Assembly: GCA_050247255.1 (NCBI GenBank)
Contig: JBFWUM010000001.1
Span: 1 to 64,000, forward strand
Direction of reading: 5' to 3'
DNA from: JBFWUM01 sp050247255
Lineage (GTDB): Bacteria > Acidobacteriota > Vicinamibacteria > Vicinamibacterales > UBA2999
DNA length: 64,000 nt
A program made the position numbers and the translations under genes. Below are positions 53,975 to 61,939 of the stretch, one piece after another. The notes under the pieces were generated by a model. The model saw only the letters and a program-made list of their open reading frames with translations, ran no database searches and was not told the DNA's origin. Numbering within the stretch: the first letter of the stretch is position 1; each line of letters begins with the position of its first letter.

Positions 53975-54006
53975 CGGCTGTATGTGTTCCCCGCGCGGCG
54001 GTGACC

Positions 54007-54029
54007 GAAGTGAGATCTGGAGTCACTTC
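54007..54029. promoter_or_regulatory. Inverted repeat in the divergent gap upstream of the giant gene
   Basis: GAAGTGA (54007-54013) and TCACTTC (54023-54029) form a perfect 7-base inverted repeat with a 9-base loop. It lies between the giant gene (start 53974, minus strand) and the nucleotidyltransferase gene (start 54130, plus strand), in the 5' leader of the former. It could be a repressor or activator site. The rest of this 155-base gap is AT-rich with candidate -10 boxes (TATTTA at 54107-54112 for the plus gene) and no other structure that I recognise. Confidence 0.4.
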
Positions 54030-54129
54030 CTGTCATGTCGTGGCGGTGATATTAAACATCTATATTGTCGGACGGAATGGCTGTGTAGGCCAATCGAATT
54101 CAAGAGTATTTAAATCGACTGTCTTGAAA

Positions 54130-55221
54130 ATGAACACACGGCAAGGAACGGCGTCCACTGACTTTCTCGCCGTGTTAGGAATGGCCGAGTATTCAGCGGC
54201 TGGCGAGGCGCTGCTTGCTCGGGCCACGGAAGAGGGCGTCGAGGCTCTCCTGTCAGCCCAACTATCAGATACGGAAGGGATTACTGGACATCAGCAGAAC
54301 TGGTGGCGGCTGCAGCGCGCCGCCCTGGTCGCCGCGGATGCGCTCCGCCACGTCGAACTTCAGCGCCTTGTCACGTCGTGGGGCGCCGCCCCGATCGACA
54401 CCCTGCTCCTCAAAGGCAGCGGACTGGCCTACACGCTCTACCCGGCACCGTGGCTGCGGCCGCAATCCGACGTCGACGTGTGGTGCGCGGCGTCGGCCGT
54501 GCCGGCCATGCGGGCGTCGCTCGAAGCGCTCGGGTACGCGGACGTGCGCGGCTGGAACAACGAGGGCAAGCACCAGTTTCACTACCGGCGCACCGACGCG
54601 CACGGCATCGCGCGGCTCGTCGAAGTACACCTGCAGATTGCCAATCCCGAAGTGTTCGCCGGCGTGCTGTCGTTTCCCGCGGCGGCAGCGGCCGCCACGC
54701 CGACACCGGGGCTGCCCGGGGGACGCACCCTCGCAGCCTCCCACGCGCTGCTGCATGCCTGCGTGCATCGCGCCGCGCACCACTTCGGCAGCCGCCGCCT
54801 GATCTGGCTGTATGACATCCACCTGCTCGCGGCCCGCCTCTCGGCAGCGGAGTGGTCGGCGTTCGTCGACGGTGCACGCGCCGGGCGCGTGGCCGCGGTG
54901 TGCCGGGATGGACTGGCCGCGGCGGCGTCGGTATACGCGACGTCGATTCCCGCCGCCGTCGACGCCGCCCTTGGTGCGGCGCGAGACGAACCGACGCGCC
55001 GGTTCCTGGCGGCGCCGCGTGAAGTCGACGTTCGGATGTCGACGCTCGGCGCGCTGCCGACATGGCGCGCGCGGGCCCGCCACGTGCGCGGCTGGCTCGT
55101 CCCCCCGGTGGCGTACATGCGGGCTCGCTACGCGATCCGCTATCGAGCACTGCTGCCGTTCTGGTACGTGTATCGCGTGATCACCCGGCTGCCGTTCTGG
55201 TGGCGCCGTTATCGGCCGTGA
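54130..55221 (+). CDS. Nucleotidyltransferase-family protein (NTP_transf_5)
   Basis: The 363-residue protein has L-L-L-K-G-S-G (about residues 94-100) and R-P-Q-S-D-V-D-V-W (about 112-120), the K-G and S-D-x-D motif of the minimal nucleotidyltransferase family often found beside RiPP and lasso precursors (NTP_transf_5-like). It has a further His-rich segment (H-A-C-V-H-R-A-A-H-H) near 220. The ATG at 54130 is preceded by an AT-rich leader; the frame open upstream to 53968 has no ribosome binding site. Its position 7.4 kb from the lasso operon, beyond the giant gene, leaves open whether it belongs to that system. Function unknown: possibly nucleotidylation of a peptide or protein. Confidence 0.75.
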   Translation: MNTRQGTASTDFLAVLGMAEYSAAGEALLARATEEGVEALLSAQLSDTEGITGHQQNWWRLQRAALVAADALRHVELQRLVTSWGAAPIDTLLLKGSGLAYTLYPAPWLRPQSDVDVWCAASAVPAMRASLEALGYADVRGWNNEGKHQFHYRRTDAHGIARLVEVHLQIANPEVFAGVLSFPAAAAAATPTPGLPGGRTLAASHALLHACVHRAAHHFGSRRLIWLYDIHLLAARLSAAEWSAFVDGARAGRVAAVCRDGLAAAASVYATSIPAAVDAALGAARDEPTRRFLAAPREVDVRMSTLGALPTWRARARHVRGWLVPPVAYMRARYAIRYRALLPFWYVYRVITRLPFWWRRYRP

Positions 55222-55778
55222 TGAAGCGCGGGCGCGGCAGCTGCATCGTCCTCTGCCGTCACTTTGCCAGCAGCGCCGCCTGCGAGCGCATCGCCGCGGC
55301 GATGACACTCGGCAGCGCCACCCCCTCGGAAATCGTCGCCGATGGCATGCGGGTCGACGTCGGTGTCCGCCGTTCGTTCGACATCGAGGTGGATGCCGGG
55401 ACCCTGCAGTACCTCGCCGACCTGCTGGCGCCGGCCTCGGCCATGGTGGAGCGCGAACTGGGACTCGCCGGGCTGACATTCGAAGGGCCCGGCTGCCTGC
55501 AGTACCCGCCGGGCGCGTTTTACCGGCCGCATCGCGACGTGATGCCGGCGGCAGCCGGGGCGGAGTGGCCGCGGCGGATCTCGCTGGTCCTGTTCGTCAC
55601 CGGCGGTCCCGCGGATGGCGTCGAGGGCGGCGAATTGCGGCTCCACCACGCGGCCGGCGGATGGCGTGACGTCGTGCCCGAGCGCGGCACGCTGGTTGCG
55701 TTCCCCGCCGGGATGATCCACGAAGTGCGCCCGGTGCGCGCCGGGCTGCGTCAGACCGTCGTCGACTGGCTGTCGTGA
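55221..55778 (+). CDS. 2-oxoglutarate/Fe(II)-dependent dioxygenase
   Basis: The 185-residue protein has the H-x-D metal motif (Y-R-P-H-R-D-V-M near residues 98-105), a later G-E-L-R-L-H segment (about 135-141), the third His in A-G-M-I-H-E-V-R-P-V (about 164-173), and an Arg in the same region that should bind 2-oxoglutarate. This is the pattern of P4Hc/2OG-FeII_Oxy proteins which hydroxylate proline or other residues. The ATG overlaps the nucleotidyltransferase stop (TGATG), so they are an operon pair; a GTG at 55218 is out of frame. The 3' end overlaps the convergent ligase-like gene by 28 bases. Substrate unknown. Confidence 0.85.
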   Translation: MKRGRGSCIVLCRHFASSAACERIAAAMTLGSATPSEIVADGMRVDVGVRRSFDIEVDAGTLQYLADLLAPASAMVERELGLAGLTFEGPGCLQYPPGAFYRPHRDVMPAAAGAEWPRRISLVLFVTGGPADGVEGGELRLHHAAGGWRDVVPERGTLVAFPAGMIHEVRPVRAGLRQTVVDWLS

Positions 55779-57100
55779 GGCCGGTGGCCACGCTCGTAGA
55801 TCGCGAGCGCGGCGAGGACGGCGGCGAGGAGCAGGTTCGCGGGCGTGTGGAGGCCGGTGTCCCAGATGCTCTGCATGGCGCCCGCCGCCAGCCCGAGGAT
55901 CGCGCCGGCCCGCAGCGCGCGCTCGGCACCGCTGGAGGCCCGCAGCGCGCGACGTGCCGCGAGGCCGAAGGCCGCGCCGGCCCCGAGGGCGATAGCCAGG
56001 AGGACGCCGCCACCTTCGGCGAGCAGCTGCAGCGCTTCGTTGTGCGCATGGTTGAACAGCACCGTCGTCCCGCGCTGCTGGTACTGGAGCATGGCGTCGG
56101 CGAAGGTGCCCGCCCCCGTACCGACAACGGGAAACGCCGCAGCCAGTCGCAGCGACTCACTCCAGATCACCATCCGGGAGGTCTCGCCTCCCTGGCTCAG
56201 CGTGGCCGCAAGCCGCTCGCCAATGCCGGCGCTGTTCAGCCACAACGCGGCGGCAGCGAGGACCGAGACACCGACCGCCGCGGCGGCCGCGCGCTGGAGC
56301 GGGTGGCCGCGGCGCAGCGCGCTGGCGAGCACGACGGCGGCGGCGCCGGCGACCAGCCCCGACCGTGACAGCGTGGCCACCAGCGTCAGCCCCAGCAGCG
56401 CCACGCTGACCAGCGGCAGTGTCACACCCGGTGCCGAGAAGATGCGCGCCGCGCGCACACGCCAGGGGAGGTGGTCAAGTCCCGCGGCAATCGTTCGCGC
56501 CGTCGCCAGTCCGGCGATGGCCGGCACCGCCAGCACGATCCACGTGGCGAGATGGTTGCGATCGACGAACGGTCCGTACGGGCGGGCGCCCTCGGCGTAC
56601 GGCCGCCACAGCCAGAGCAGCGTCTCCGGAGCTGTCGCGCGCTGCGCGTGCGTGAGCAGTGCCAGCGCGATACCGGTGACCCCGACCACGCCCACCAGCG
56701 AACGACTGCCGCCGTCGCGCAGGGCGTGCCGCGCGGCCCAGAAGGTCAATGCGCCGGCGATAGCGGCCAGCAGCGCCTGGCGGGTCGCCGCCGGCCGGAT
56801 CGTCAGCGGCCGCCACTCACCGAGCGGCGCCAACGAGATCGCATCCTGCAGCGGGATTGCGGCCGGAGAGATGCCGGCGATGACCGTCGCGGGGAGCGGC
56901 ACCAGCTGCAGCGCGACGACCGCGAGCGCGGCCAGCAGCCAGGCGTCGACGGCACGGTGCGACCGGTCGCGAAGCGGGGCCGCGCCGGTCAGGAAGAACA
57001 GGATGGCGGCGAGGAGGGCAATGGGCAGCTGCGCCCACGCGTAGACGCCGGCCGCGGCGGCCAGCACCGCGGCAAGGAACAGGCCGATGAGGTGCGGCAT
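55751..57100 (-). CDS. O-antigen ligase-like membrane protein (Wzy_C)
   Basis: This is a 449-residue polytopic protein with about twelve hydrophobic segments and, near residues 170-190, the loop R-P-Y-A-E-G-A-R-P-Y-G-P-F-V-D-R-N-H (the Y-G-x-F-x-x-x-N-H motif of O-antigen ligase/polymerase Wzy_C domains). Towards the end there is F-N-H-A-H-N-E-A-L-Q-L-L-A-E-G-G, the second family motif. It may polymerise repeat units or attach them to an acceptor. The ATG at 57100 is preferred; the frame to 57268 overlaps the Wzc-like gene. It is 19 bases downstream of that gene in the same operon and ends overlapping the convergent oxygenase gene by 28 bases. Confidence 0.88.
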   Translation of the reverse strand: MPHLIGLFLAAVLAAAAGVYAWAQLPIALLAAILFFLTGAAPLRDRSHRAVDAWLLAALAVVALQLVPLPATVIAGISPAAIPLQDAISLAPLGEWRPLTIRPAATRQALLAAIAGALTFWAARHALRDGGSRSLVGVVGVTGIALALLTHAQRATAPETLLWLWRPYAEGARPYGPFVDRNHLATWIVLAVPAIAGLATARTIAAGLDHLPWRVRAARIFSAPGVTLPLVSVALLGLTLVATLSRSGLVAGAAAVVLASALRRGHPLQRAAAAAVGVSVLAAAALWLNSAGIGERLAATLSQGGETSRMVIWSESLRLAAAFPVVGTGAGTFADAMLQYQQRGTTVLFNHAHNEALQLLAEGGGVLLAIALGAGAAFGLAARRALRASSGAERALRAGAILGLAAGAMQSIWDTGLHTPANLLLAAVLAALAIYERGHRPHDSQSTTV

Positions 57101-57119
57101 CACCCGGCGCCAGCCGGGG

Positions 57120-59342
57120 TCAGCTGGCGACCGGCGCTTCCGCGTAGTAGCTCTTGTACTGATGCCCGTAGTAGCGCGAGTAGTAGTAGCGGTTCCGCTC
57201 GAAATCGACGCGATTGAGGATCGCCCGCACCGCGCGCGGATGCCCCGCCTGCAGCGTCTCGAGCGCACGCTCGGCCAGGCGCCACCGCGTCATCTCGGCG
57301 CCGATGACGAAGGTCACGGCGTCGACCAGCGGCGCCAGGATGACGGCGTCGGTGACGGCGAGCACCGGCGGCGTGTCGATGATCACCCAGTCGAAGGGGC
57401 CGGTCGACAGCTGCTGCAGGAACGCGCGCATGCGGTCGGTCGCCAGCAGTTCTGACGGGTTCGGGGGCGTCTGGCCGGCGGAGATGACCAGCAGGTTCGG
57501 GTCGCCGCACCGCTGCACGACCTCGCGCATGCGGCACTTGCCGGCCAGCAGCTCGGCCAGCCCCTTGTCGTTGGGCAGGCGGAGCGCGCGGTGCAGGCTC
57601 GGGCGCCGCATGTCGGCGTCGATGAGCAGCACGCGGGCGCCGCCAATCGCCAATGCCAGGGCAATGTTCGCGGCGGTGGTCGTCTTGCCCTCGAGCGGCT
57701 GCGAGCTGGTCATGGCGATGATGCGCGTCTTCTCGCCCTGGGAGGCGGCGACCAGCGCCGTGCGCAGCGCGCGGAAGGCCTCGCCGAAGTCGTGCGGGAC
57801 CGGCCCGGACAGCAGCGGATGCCGATCGCCCTGGACCTTCGGCACCAGGCCGAGGAACGGCAGCCGCAGCCGCCACGTGACGTCCTCCGGCGTCTTGACC
57901 GTGTCGTCGAGGTAGTCGAGCGCGAACGCCGCGCCGATGCCGAGGACGGCCCCGAACAGCAGCGCCATCATCCACGCCCGGCGCGTGTTCGGCGTGAACG
58001 GGAGCCCGGGCACCTCGGCGCGATCGAGCAGGCGGACGTTGTTCGCGCGGCTGTTGCTGACGACGCGCAGCTCCTTCTCCCGCTGCAGCAGCGACTCGTA
58101 GACCTGACGATTGCTCTCGGCCTCGCGCTCGAGCACCGAGTAGTCGATGCTCTTGCGATTGAGGTCGGTGGCCTGAACCTTCTGCGCTTCCAGATCGGCC
58201 GCCAGCTGCCGCTCTTCCTCGAGCGCCTGCTGGTAGTCGGTCTTGATGCCGTCGACGATGCGGGCGATCTCGGCCTGCAGCTGCCGCTGCGCGTCGGTGA
58301 GCTGCAGGTTGATCTTCTGCATCTCGGGATGCTGCGGCAGGTAGCGGTCGGCCAGCCGCACGCGATCCCGCTCGAGTTCGACGATCCGCGCCTTCAGCTG
58401 CTGCACGAAGCCGCTGGCGGCGACCGCGCTCACGTTACCCGGGTCGGTGGCGTTGATGACCTGGTTGTAGATGGCTTCGCGCTGGATGCGCGCCGTCCGG
58501 GCCCGCGCCGCCGCGTCGTTCACCTGGTTCAGCCGGGCAACGATGATGTTCTGGCGATCCTCGAGCGAGAGCGCGTTCTGGTTCTCCCGGTATTCGGCCA
58601 GCATCCGCTCGCTGGCCTGGACGACCTGCTGCTGCTTGGCGACCTCCTGGGTCAGCCACTCGAGCGTCTTGTCCGAGTTCTGCAGCCGGAACTCGAGGTT
58701 CTGCTGCACGTACTCCTCGGCCAGCACGTTGATGGCGCGCGCCGCGAAGTCGGGATCGGCCGAAACGAACGAGACGTCGACCAGCCGGCTGCCGCGGACC
58801 GGTTCCACGGTGACGCGGCCGATGAACGCATCGACGAACGCGTTGTCGTCGGCCGGCCCGGCCACGGCCGCCGCGGCCGGGGACGCCTCGCCGCGGAACG
58901 GCGCGAGGATGCGGCGCTTGACGCCCTCGACGAACCGCGTCACCGCCGGCGGCTGGACGCCCGTACCGTTGAATTCGGGGACGGTCTCGAGGTTCAGGCG
59001 ACGCACCACGCGCCGCGCGAGATCGCGGCCGCGCAGGATGCGGTACTGCGTCTGGTAGTACGGCTCCGGGTCGCTGTAGGCGAGGTACGGATCCTTGAAG
59101 TCGGTCTGCGCGGTGTGCTCTTCCTCGATCTGGATGCGCGCCTGCGCCCGGTACATCGGGATGGTCGTGTAGGTCTGGTACATCATCCCGGCGATGACGA
59201 CGACGGCGACGGCGACCGATGCCCTCGAGTGCTTGAGGACAACCGCCAGGCGATCGTACAGATGCACGGTCGCGGACGACGCCGCGGCCGCAGGCTTGGC
59301 GGCTGGCGGCGGCACGGTGGCGGGCAGCGATGGGTTGGCCAC
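57120..59342 (-). CDS. Polysaccharide co-polymerase/BY-tyrosine kinase (Wzc-like)
   Basis: From the GTG at 59342 the protein has 740 residues. A first membrane segment (about 42-60) begins a Wzz domain with a long coiled-coil-rich periplasmic part, a second membrane segment lies near 465-490 (A-L-L-F-G-A-V-L-G-I-G-A), followed by a cytosolic P-loop kinase: S-S-Q-P-L-E-G-K-T-T-T (Walker A, about 540), L-L-I-D-A-D-M-R-R-P (A'), and W-V-I-I-D-T-P-P (Walker B). The C-terminus has a tyrosine cluster of eight Tyr (R-Y-Y-Y-S-R-Y-Y-G-H-Q-Y-K-S-Y-Y), the autophosphorylation tail of BY-kinases. I chose the GTG because it lies 7 bases after the previous stop; the longer ATG frame overlaps by 62 bases. 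Confidence 0.93.
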   Translation of the reverse strand: MANPSLPATVPPPAAKPAAAASSATVHLYDRLAVVLKHSRASVAVAVVVIAGMMYQTYTTIPMYRAQARIQIEEEHTAQTDFKDPYLAYSDPEPYYQTQYRILRGRDLARRVVRRLNLETVPEFNGTGVQPPAVTRFVEGVKRRILAPFRGEASPAAAAVAGPADDNAFVDAFIGRVTVEPVRGSRLVDVSFVSADPDFAARAINVLAEEYVQQNLEFRLQNSDKTLEWLTQEVAKQQQVVQASERMLAEYRENQNALSLEDRQNIIVARLNQVNDAAARARTARIQREAIYNQVINATDPGNVSAVAASGFVQQLKARIVELERDRVRLADRYLPQHPEMQKINLQLTDAQRQLQAEIARIVDGIKTDYQQALEEERQLAADLEAQKVQATDLNRKSIDYSVLEREAESNRQVYESLLQREKELRVVSNSRANNVRLLDRAEVPGLPFTPNTRRAWMMALLFGAVLGIGAAFALDYLDDTVKTPEDVTWRLRLPFLGLVPKVQGDRHPLLSGPVPHDFGEAFRALRTALVAASQGEKTRIIAMTSSQPLEGKTTTAANIALALAIGGARVLLIDADMRRPSLHRALRLPNDKGLAELLAGKCRMREVVQRCGDPNLLVISAGQTPPNPSELLATDRMRAFLQQLSTGPFDWVIIDTPPVLAVTDAVILAPLVDAVTFVIGAEMTRWRLAERALETLQAGHPRAVRAILNRVDFERNRYYYSRYYGHQYKSYYAEAPVAS

Positions 59343-59349
59343 TGTCCGA

Positions 59350-60087
59350 CTACCGCTGGGGGCTGACGTTGGCGAGTTGCCGCAGCGTGTCAGCCGTCCG
59401 GGTGATGCCATCTTGCGACAGCGGGTTGTTGCCGGCCGTGGGCGATTCTGCCAGGATGCCGGTGAGCCGTCCGCCGAACGCGGCAGCAGTCGCCAGCGCG
59501 TTGGCCGACACGCGCACCGTCGTCTCGCGGACGTCGCCGGCCGCCAGCGCCACCATCTCGCTCGCCGCGATGACGCTGCCGTCCGAGCCGATCAATTCCA
59601 CGACGTAGGCGCTGGCGTCGACATCGATGAAGGTATAGCGCCCTTCCTCGTTGGCCGTGGCGCGGGCCTCGATGGCGCCCGTGCGGATGTTGCGCAGCAG
59701 GACCCGCGCGTACGGAATCGGCGTGTTCAGCGACGTGCGCGCGCGCCCCATCACCGCGTTGATCGTGCCGCCAGCCTCGAGCACTTCGAGCGGCAGGAAC
59801 ACCGGCCGCGTCGTGTTGCCCTCGGTGCGGCCGCCGGCGCCGCCCACCACCGTGCCGTCGGGGCTGCCCGCGAAGCGCGCGCGCCCGGTACCGACGCGCC
59901 CGGCGCGGGTGTCGTCGGCGTACTGGTACTGGGTGAACTCGTCGGCTTCCATGGCGTACAGCGCTTCAGGCGTGTAGCGCCACACGGATGCTGGCCGGGC
60001 GCTCCGGAATTCGGGCCAGCTGACCAGGGCAATAGCCGTCAGCACCAGCGTGGTCTGAAGGCCAAGACGGGCTCGAGACATCCCCAT
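59350..60087 (-). CDS. Secreted protein with a carboxypeptidase regulatory-like domain
   Basis: The 245-residue protein has an N-terminal signal segment (M-G-M-S-R-A-R-L-G-L-Q-T-T-L-V-L-T-A-I-A-L). Residues about 100-175 form a CarboxypepD_reg or CNA-B-like beta sandwich (P-Y-A-R-V-L-L-R-N-I-R-T-G, Y-T-F-I-D-V-D-A-S-A-Y-V-V-E-L). The first half is Arg/Gly-rich with a possible flexible region, and the C-terminal 60 residues are Ala/Thr-rich. It is the first gene of the operon with the Wzc-like and ligase genes, suggesting a role in glycan export or in the periplasm, but no function can be assigned. Start ATG at 60087; there is a promoter about 90 bases upstream. Confidence 0.7.
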   Translation of the reverse strand: MGMSRARLGLQTTLVLTAIALVSWPEFRSARPASVWRYTPEALYAMEADEFTQYQYADDTRAGRVGTGRARFAGSPDGTVVGGAGGRTEGNTTRPVFLPLEVLEAGGTINAVMGRARTSLNTPIPYARVLLRNIRTGAIEARATANEEGRYTFIDVDASAYVVELIGSDGSVIAASEMVALAAGDVRETTVRVSANALATAAAFGGRLTGILAESPTAGNNPLSQDGITRTADTLRQLANVSPQR

Positions 60088-60175
60088 TCTCAGTTCTGCA
60101 GATCGTATCGGACGACCCGCGGTCGAGCAATATCTTTATTAAGACTCAACATGACAGTAACGTTATGTATAAGAC

Positions 60176-60214
60176 ATTGTGATCGAGTCCTGGGACTTTG
60201 TCAAGGACTCGATC
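60176..60214 (-). promoter_or_regulatory. Promoter with an inverted-repeat operator for the second exopolysaccharide operon
   Basis: On the minus strand, TTGACA (60204-60199) is followed by a 17-base spacer and CACAAT (60181-60176). The -35 box lies in the 14-base loop of a perfect 10-base inverted repeat GATCGAGTCC/GGACTCGATC (60181-60190 and 60205-60214), and the right arm abuts the -10. A dimeric regulator bound here would block or recruit polymerase. The start codon is about 90 bases downstream, and the region is AT-rich. There is no U-run, so it is not a terminator for the upstream PD40 gene. Confidence 0.55.
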
Positions 60215-60244
60215 TTCTCAATGGATTCAAGCGTTTGGCGCGAC

Positions 60245-61939
60245 CTACCGGCCGGTGGCGAGCGTCGCCCAGTCGACGATCGAGGCGGCGGCCTGGTCAG
60301 CACGAAGCAGGCCAGCGAGAATCGCCATGTCCTCTGTGGTCTGACGCACGGAGAAATCGATCAGCCGGTCGACGCGGATTACAGTTTGCGGTGTCGTGAA
60401 GCTGAATCCGTCATCACGCCGCTCGGCGCGGACGATTTCGTCCTGGCGCATGAACAGCAGTGACCGGCCGTTGTCCCGCCACTGCGGGCGCTGTCCGCCG
60501 GCGAACGAGACGCGCACGCGCGCGCCGGTCGGCGGGAACGGCTCGACATACACGTTGGCCGCGCCTCCTTCGTCGGATACATAGGCGAACGCGTCGCCGC
60601 GCGGCGCCCAGGCGGCATCCCATTCATTGAAGCCGCCGCTCGTGAGCTGGCGGGGCTCGCCGGTGGCGAGGTCCAGCATCCAGATGTCGCGGCGGCCGTT
60701 CGCGCCGCGCGCGCTGAGCAGCACCTGGTCCGCCCGCCAGTCTGTCGGCGTTGCTCCTACAAGCGGCGTATCCACCAGCCGCTCCTGCGCCTCGGTCGGC
60801 GACACGCGGCGCGACAGCAGCCTCGCGTTCCCGGCGCTGTCCGAACGGAACAGCAGTTCGCCGCCGCGCGGCGCCCACACCGGGTCGCTGTCGGCGCCGA
60901 GGGACAGGCTGACCCGCCGCGCGTCGGCGGGTGAGGAAAGCGGCACCGCGAATACATCCAGGGTGCGCAGCAGCGGATCGAACGCGGTGAGCGCGGCGTA
61001 GTCGCCCTGCGGGGAAACCCGGACCTGCCAGAGATCGCCGGGCTCGACGATGGTCCCGCGCCGGACGCCGGCCGTATCAACCCAGTAGAGCTCCTGGTTC
61101 CCCGCGTGGGGCAGGCCGGCCAGGATGACGCGGGCACTGGCGGCGAACGCCGTGCGCCCTTGACTCTCGCCGACGCCGGGCAGGAGCGGCACGGCACGTC
61201 CTGCCGGCGCGCCGCGTTCGCGGTCGATGCGCTGCGCCAGCAGCACGCCGTCGCGCGAGAAGACCAGCGAGTCGCCGACGAGTTGGCCGTGGCCCGAGGC
61301 GCGGCCCAGTTCGACGTCCATGTCGTGGCGACGCCAGCGGATGACATGTCGGCCGTCTTCGCGCAGCGCCAGGTACGTGAACCCGTCATCGGCGACGGCG
61401 GGCCAGACGTGGGCGCGATCCCCGTCGCGCAAGCGGGTCGCATCGCTGCGCGCCCCGTTCTGCAGGCGGACAAGCGGGCCGTTGCCTGTCGGCGCGAAGA
61501 CGAGGGACCCGTCAGTGAGCCAGGCAAGGCCCGCCGGTGTCGGCGCCGCCACGAGGTCGCGCCGCTCGAAATTGGACAGGGCCACCTGCCGGATGACGCC
61601 GCCTGCGGCGAACGCGATCACGCCTCCGCTCGCCTTCCACGCAGGATGCGCGGCGCCTTCGGTGCCGGGAATGCGCTCGGCGCGGCCATCGAGGGGCTGT
61701 TGCCAGAGCGTGACCCGGCCATCGCTGACGGCGGCGAACACCACGGTACGCCCATCCGGTGACAAGGCGGCATCGAGCGTCGCGGCGCCGATCGTCAGGC
61801 TGGCGCCTGGCGGCGCGAGGAACGAGGCGCGAACCGCGGGCGGTGCCGGCGGCGGCTGTTCGCGCAGGTGCCGCACGGCCGGGACTGCGGCGAGCACGAA
61901 CAGCGCGACGAGCAGTGCGGTGGCGGCGCGCCAGATCAT
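60245..61939 (-). CDS. Membrane-anchored PD40/WD40-like beta-propeller protein
   Basis: This 564-residue protein has one N-terminal membrane segment (A-T-A-L-L-V-A-L-F-V-L-A-A-V-P) and then repeated blades with the PD40 signature (D-A-A-L-S-P-D-G-R-T-V-V-F, S-P-Q-G-D-Y-A-A-L-T, D-P-V-W-A-P-R-G-G-E-L-L-F, A-A-W-A-P-R-G-D-A-F-A-Y-V-S). Such propellers form the C-terminal sensor of many acidobacterial Ser/Thr kinases, but no kinase domain lies in the frame. It may bind a ligand or scaffold a complex. The ATG overlaps the stop of the rRNA methyltransferase gene (ATGA at 61936-61939). The gene is separated from the exopolysaccharide operon by the operator region. Confidence 0.75.
   Translation of the reverse strand: MIWRAATALLVALFVLAAVPAVRHLREQPPPAPPAVRASFLAPPGASLTIGAATLDAALSPDGRTVVFAAVSDGRVTLWQQPLDGRAERIPGTEGAAHPAWKASGGVIAFAAGGVIRQVALSNFERRDLVAAPTPAGLAWLTDGSLVFAPTGNGPLVRLQNGARSDATRLRDGDRAHVWPAVADDGFTYLALREDGRHVIRWRRHDMDVELGRASGHGQLVGDSLVFSRDGVLLAQRIDRERGAPAGRAVPLLPGVGESQGRTAFAASARVILAGLPHAGNQELYWVDTAGVRRGTIVEPGDLWQVRVSPQGDYAALTAFDPLLRTLDVFAVPLSSPADARRVSLSLGADSDPVWAPRGGELLFRSDSAGNARLLSRRVSPTEAQERLVDTPLVGATPTDWRADQVLLSARGANGRRDIWMLDLATGEPRQLTSGGFNEWDAAWAPRGDAFAYVSDEGGAANVYVEPFPPTGARVRVSFAGGQRPQWRDNGRSLLFMRQDEIVRAERRDDGFSFTTPQTVIRVDRLIDFSVRQTTEDMAILAGLLRADQAAASIVDWATLATGR

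Noticed and set aside
60181..60214. Inverted repeat as a terminator of the PD40 gene
   Set aside because: No T-run follows on the minus strand; the loop holds a TTGACA with correct spacing to a -10-like box.
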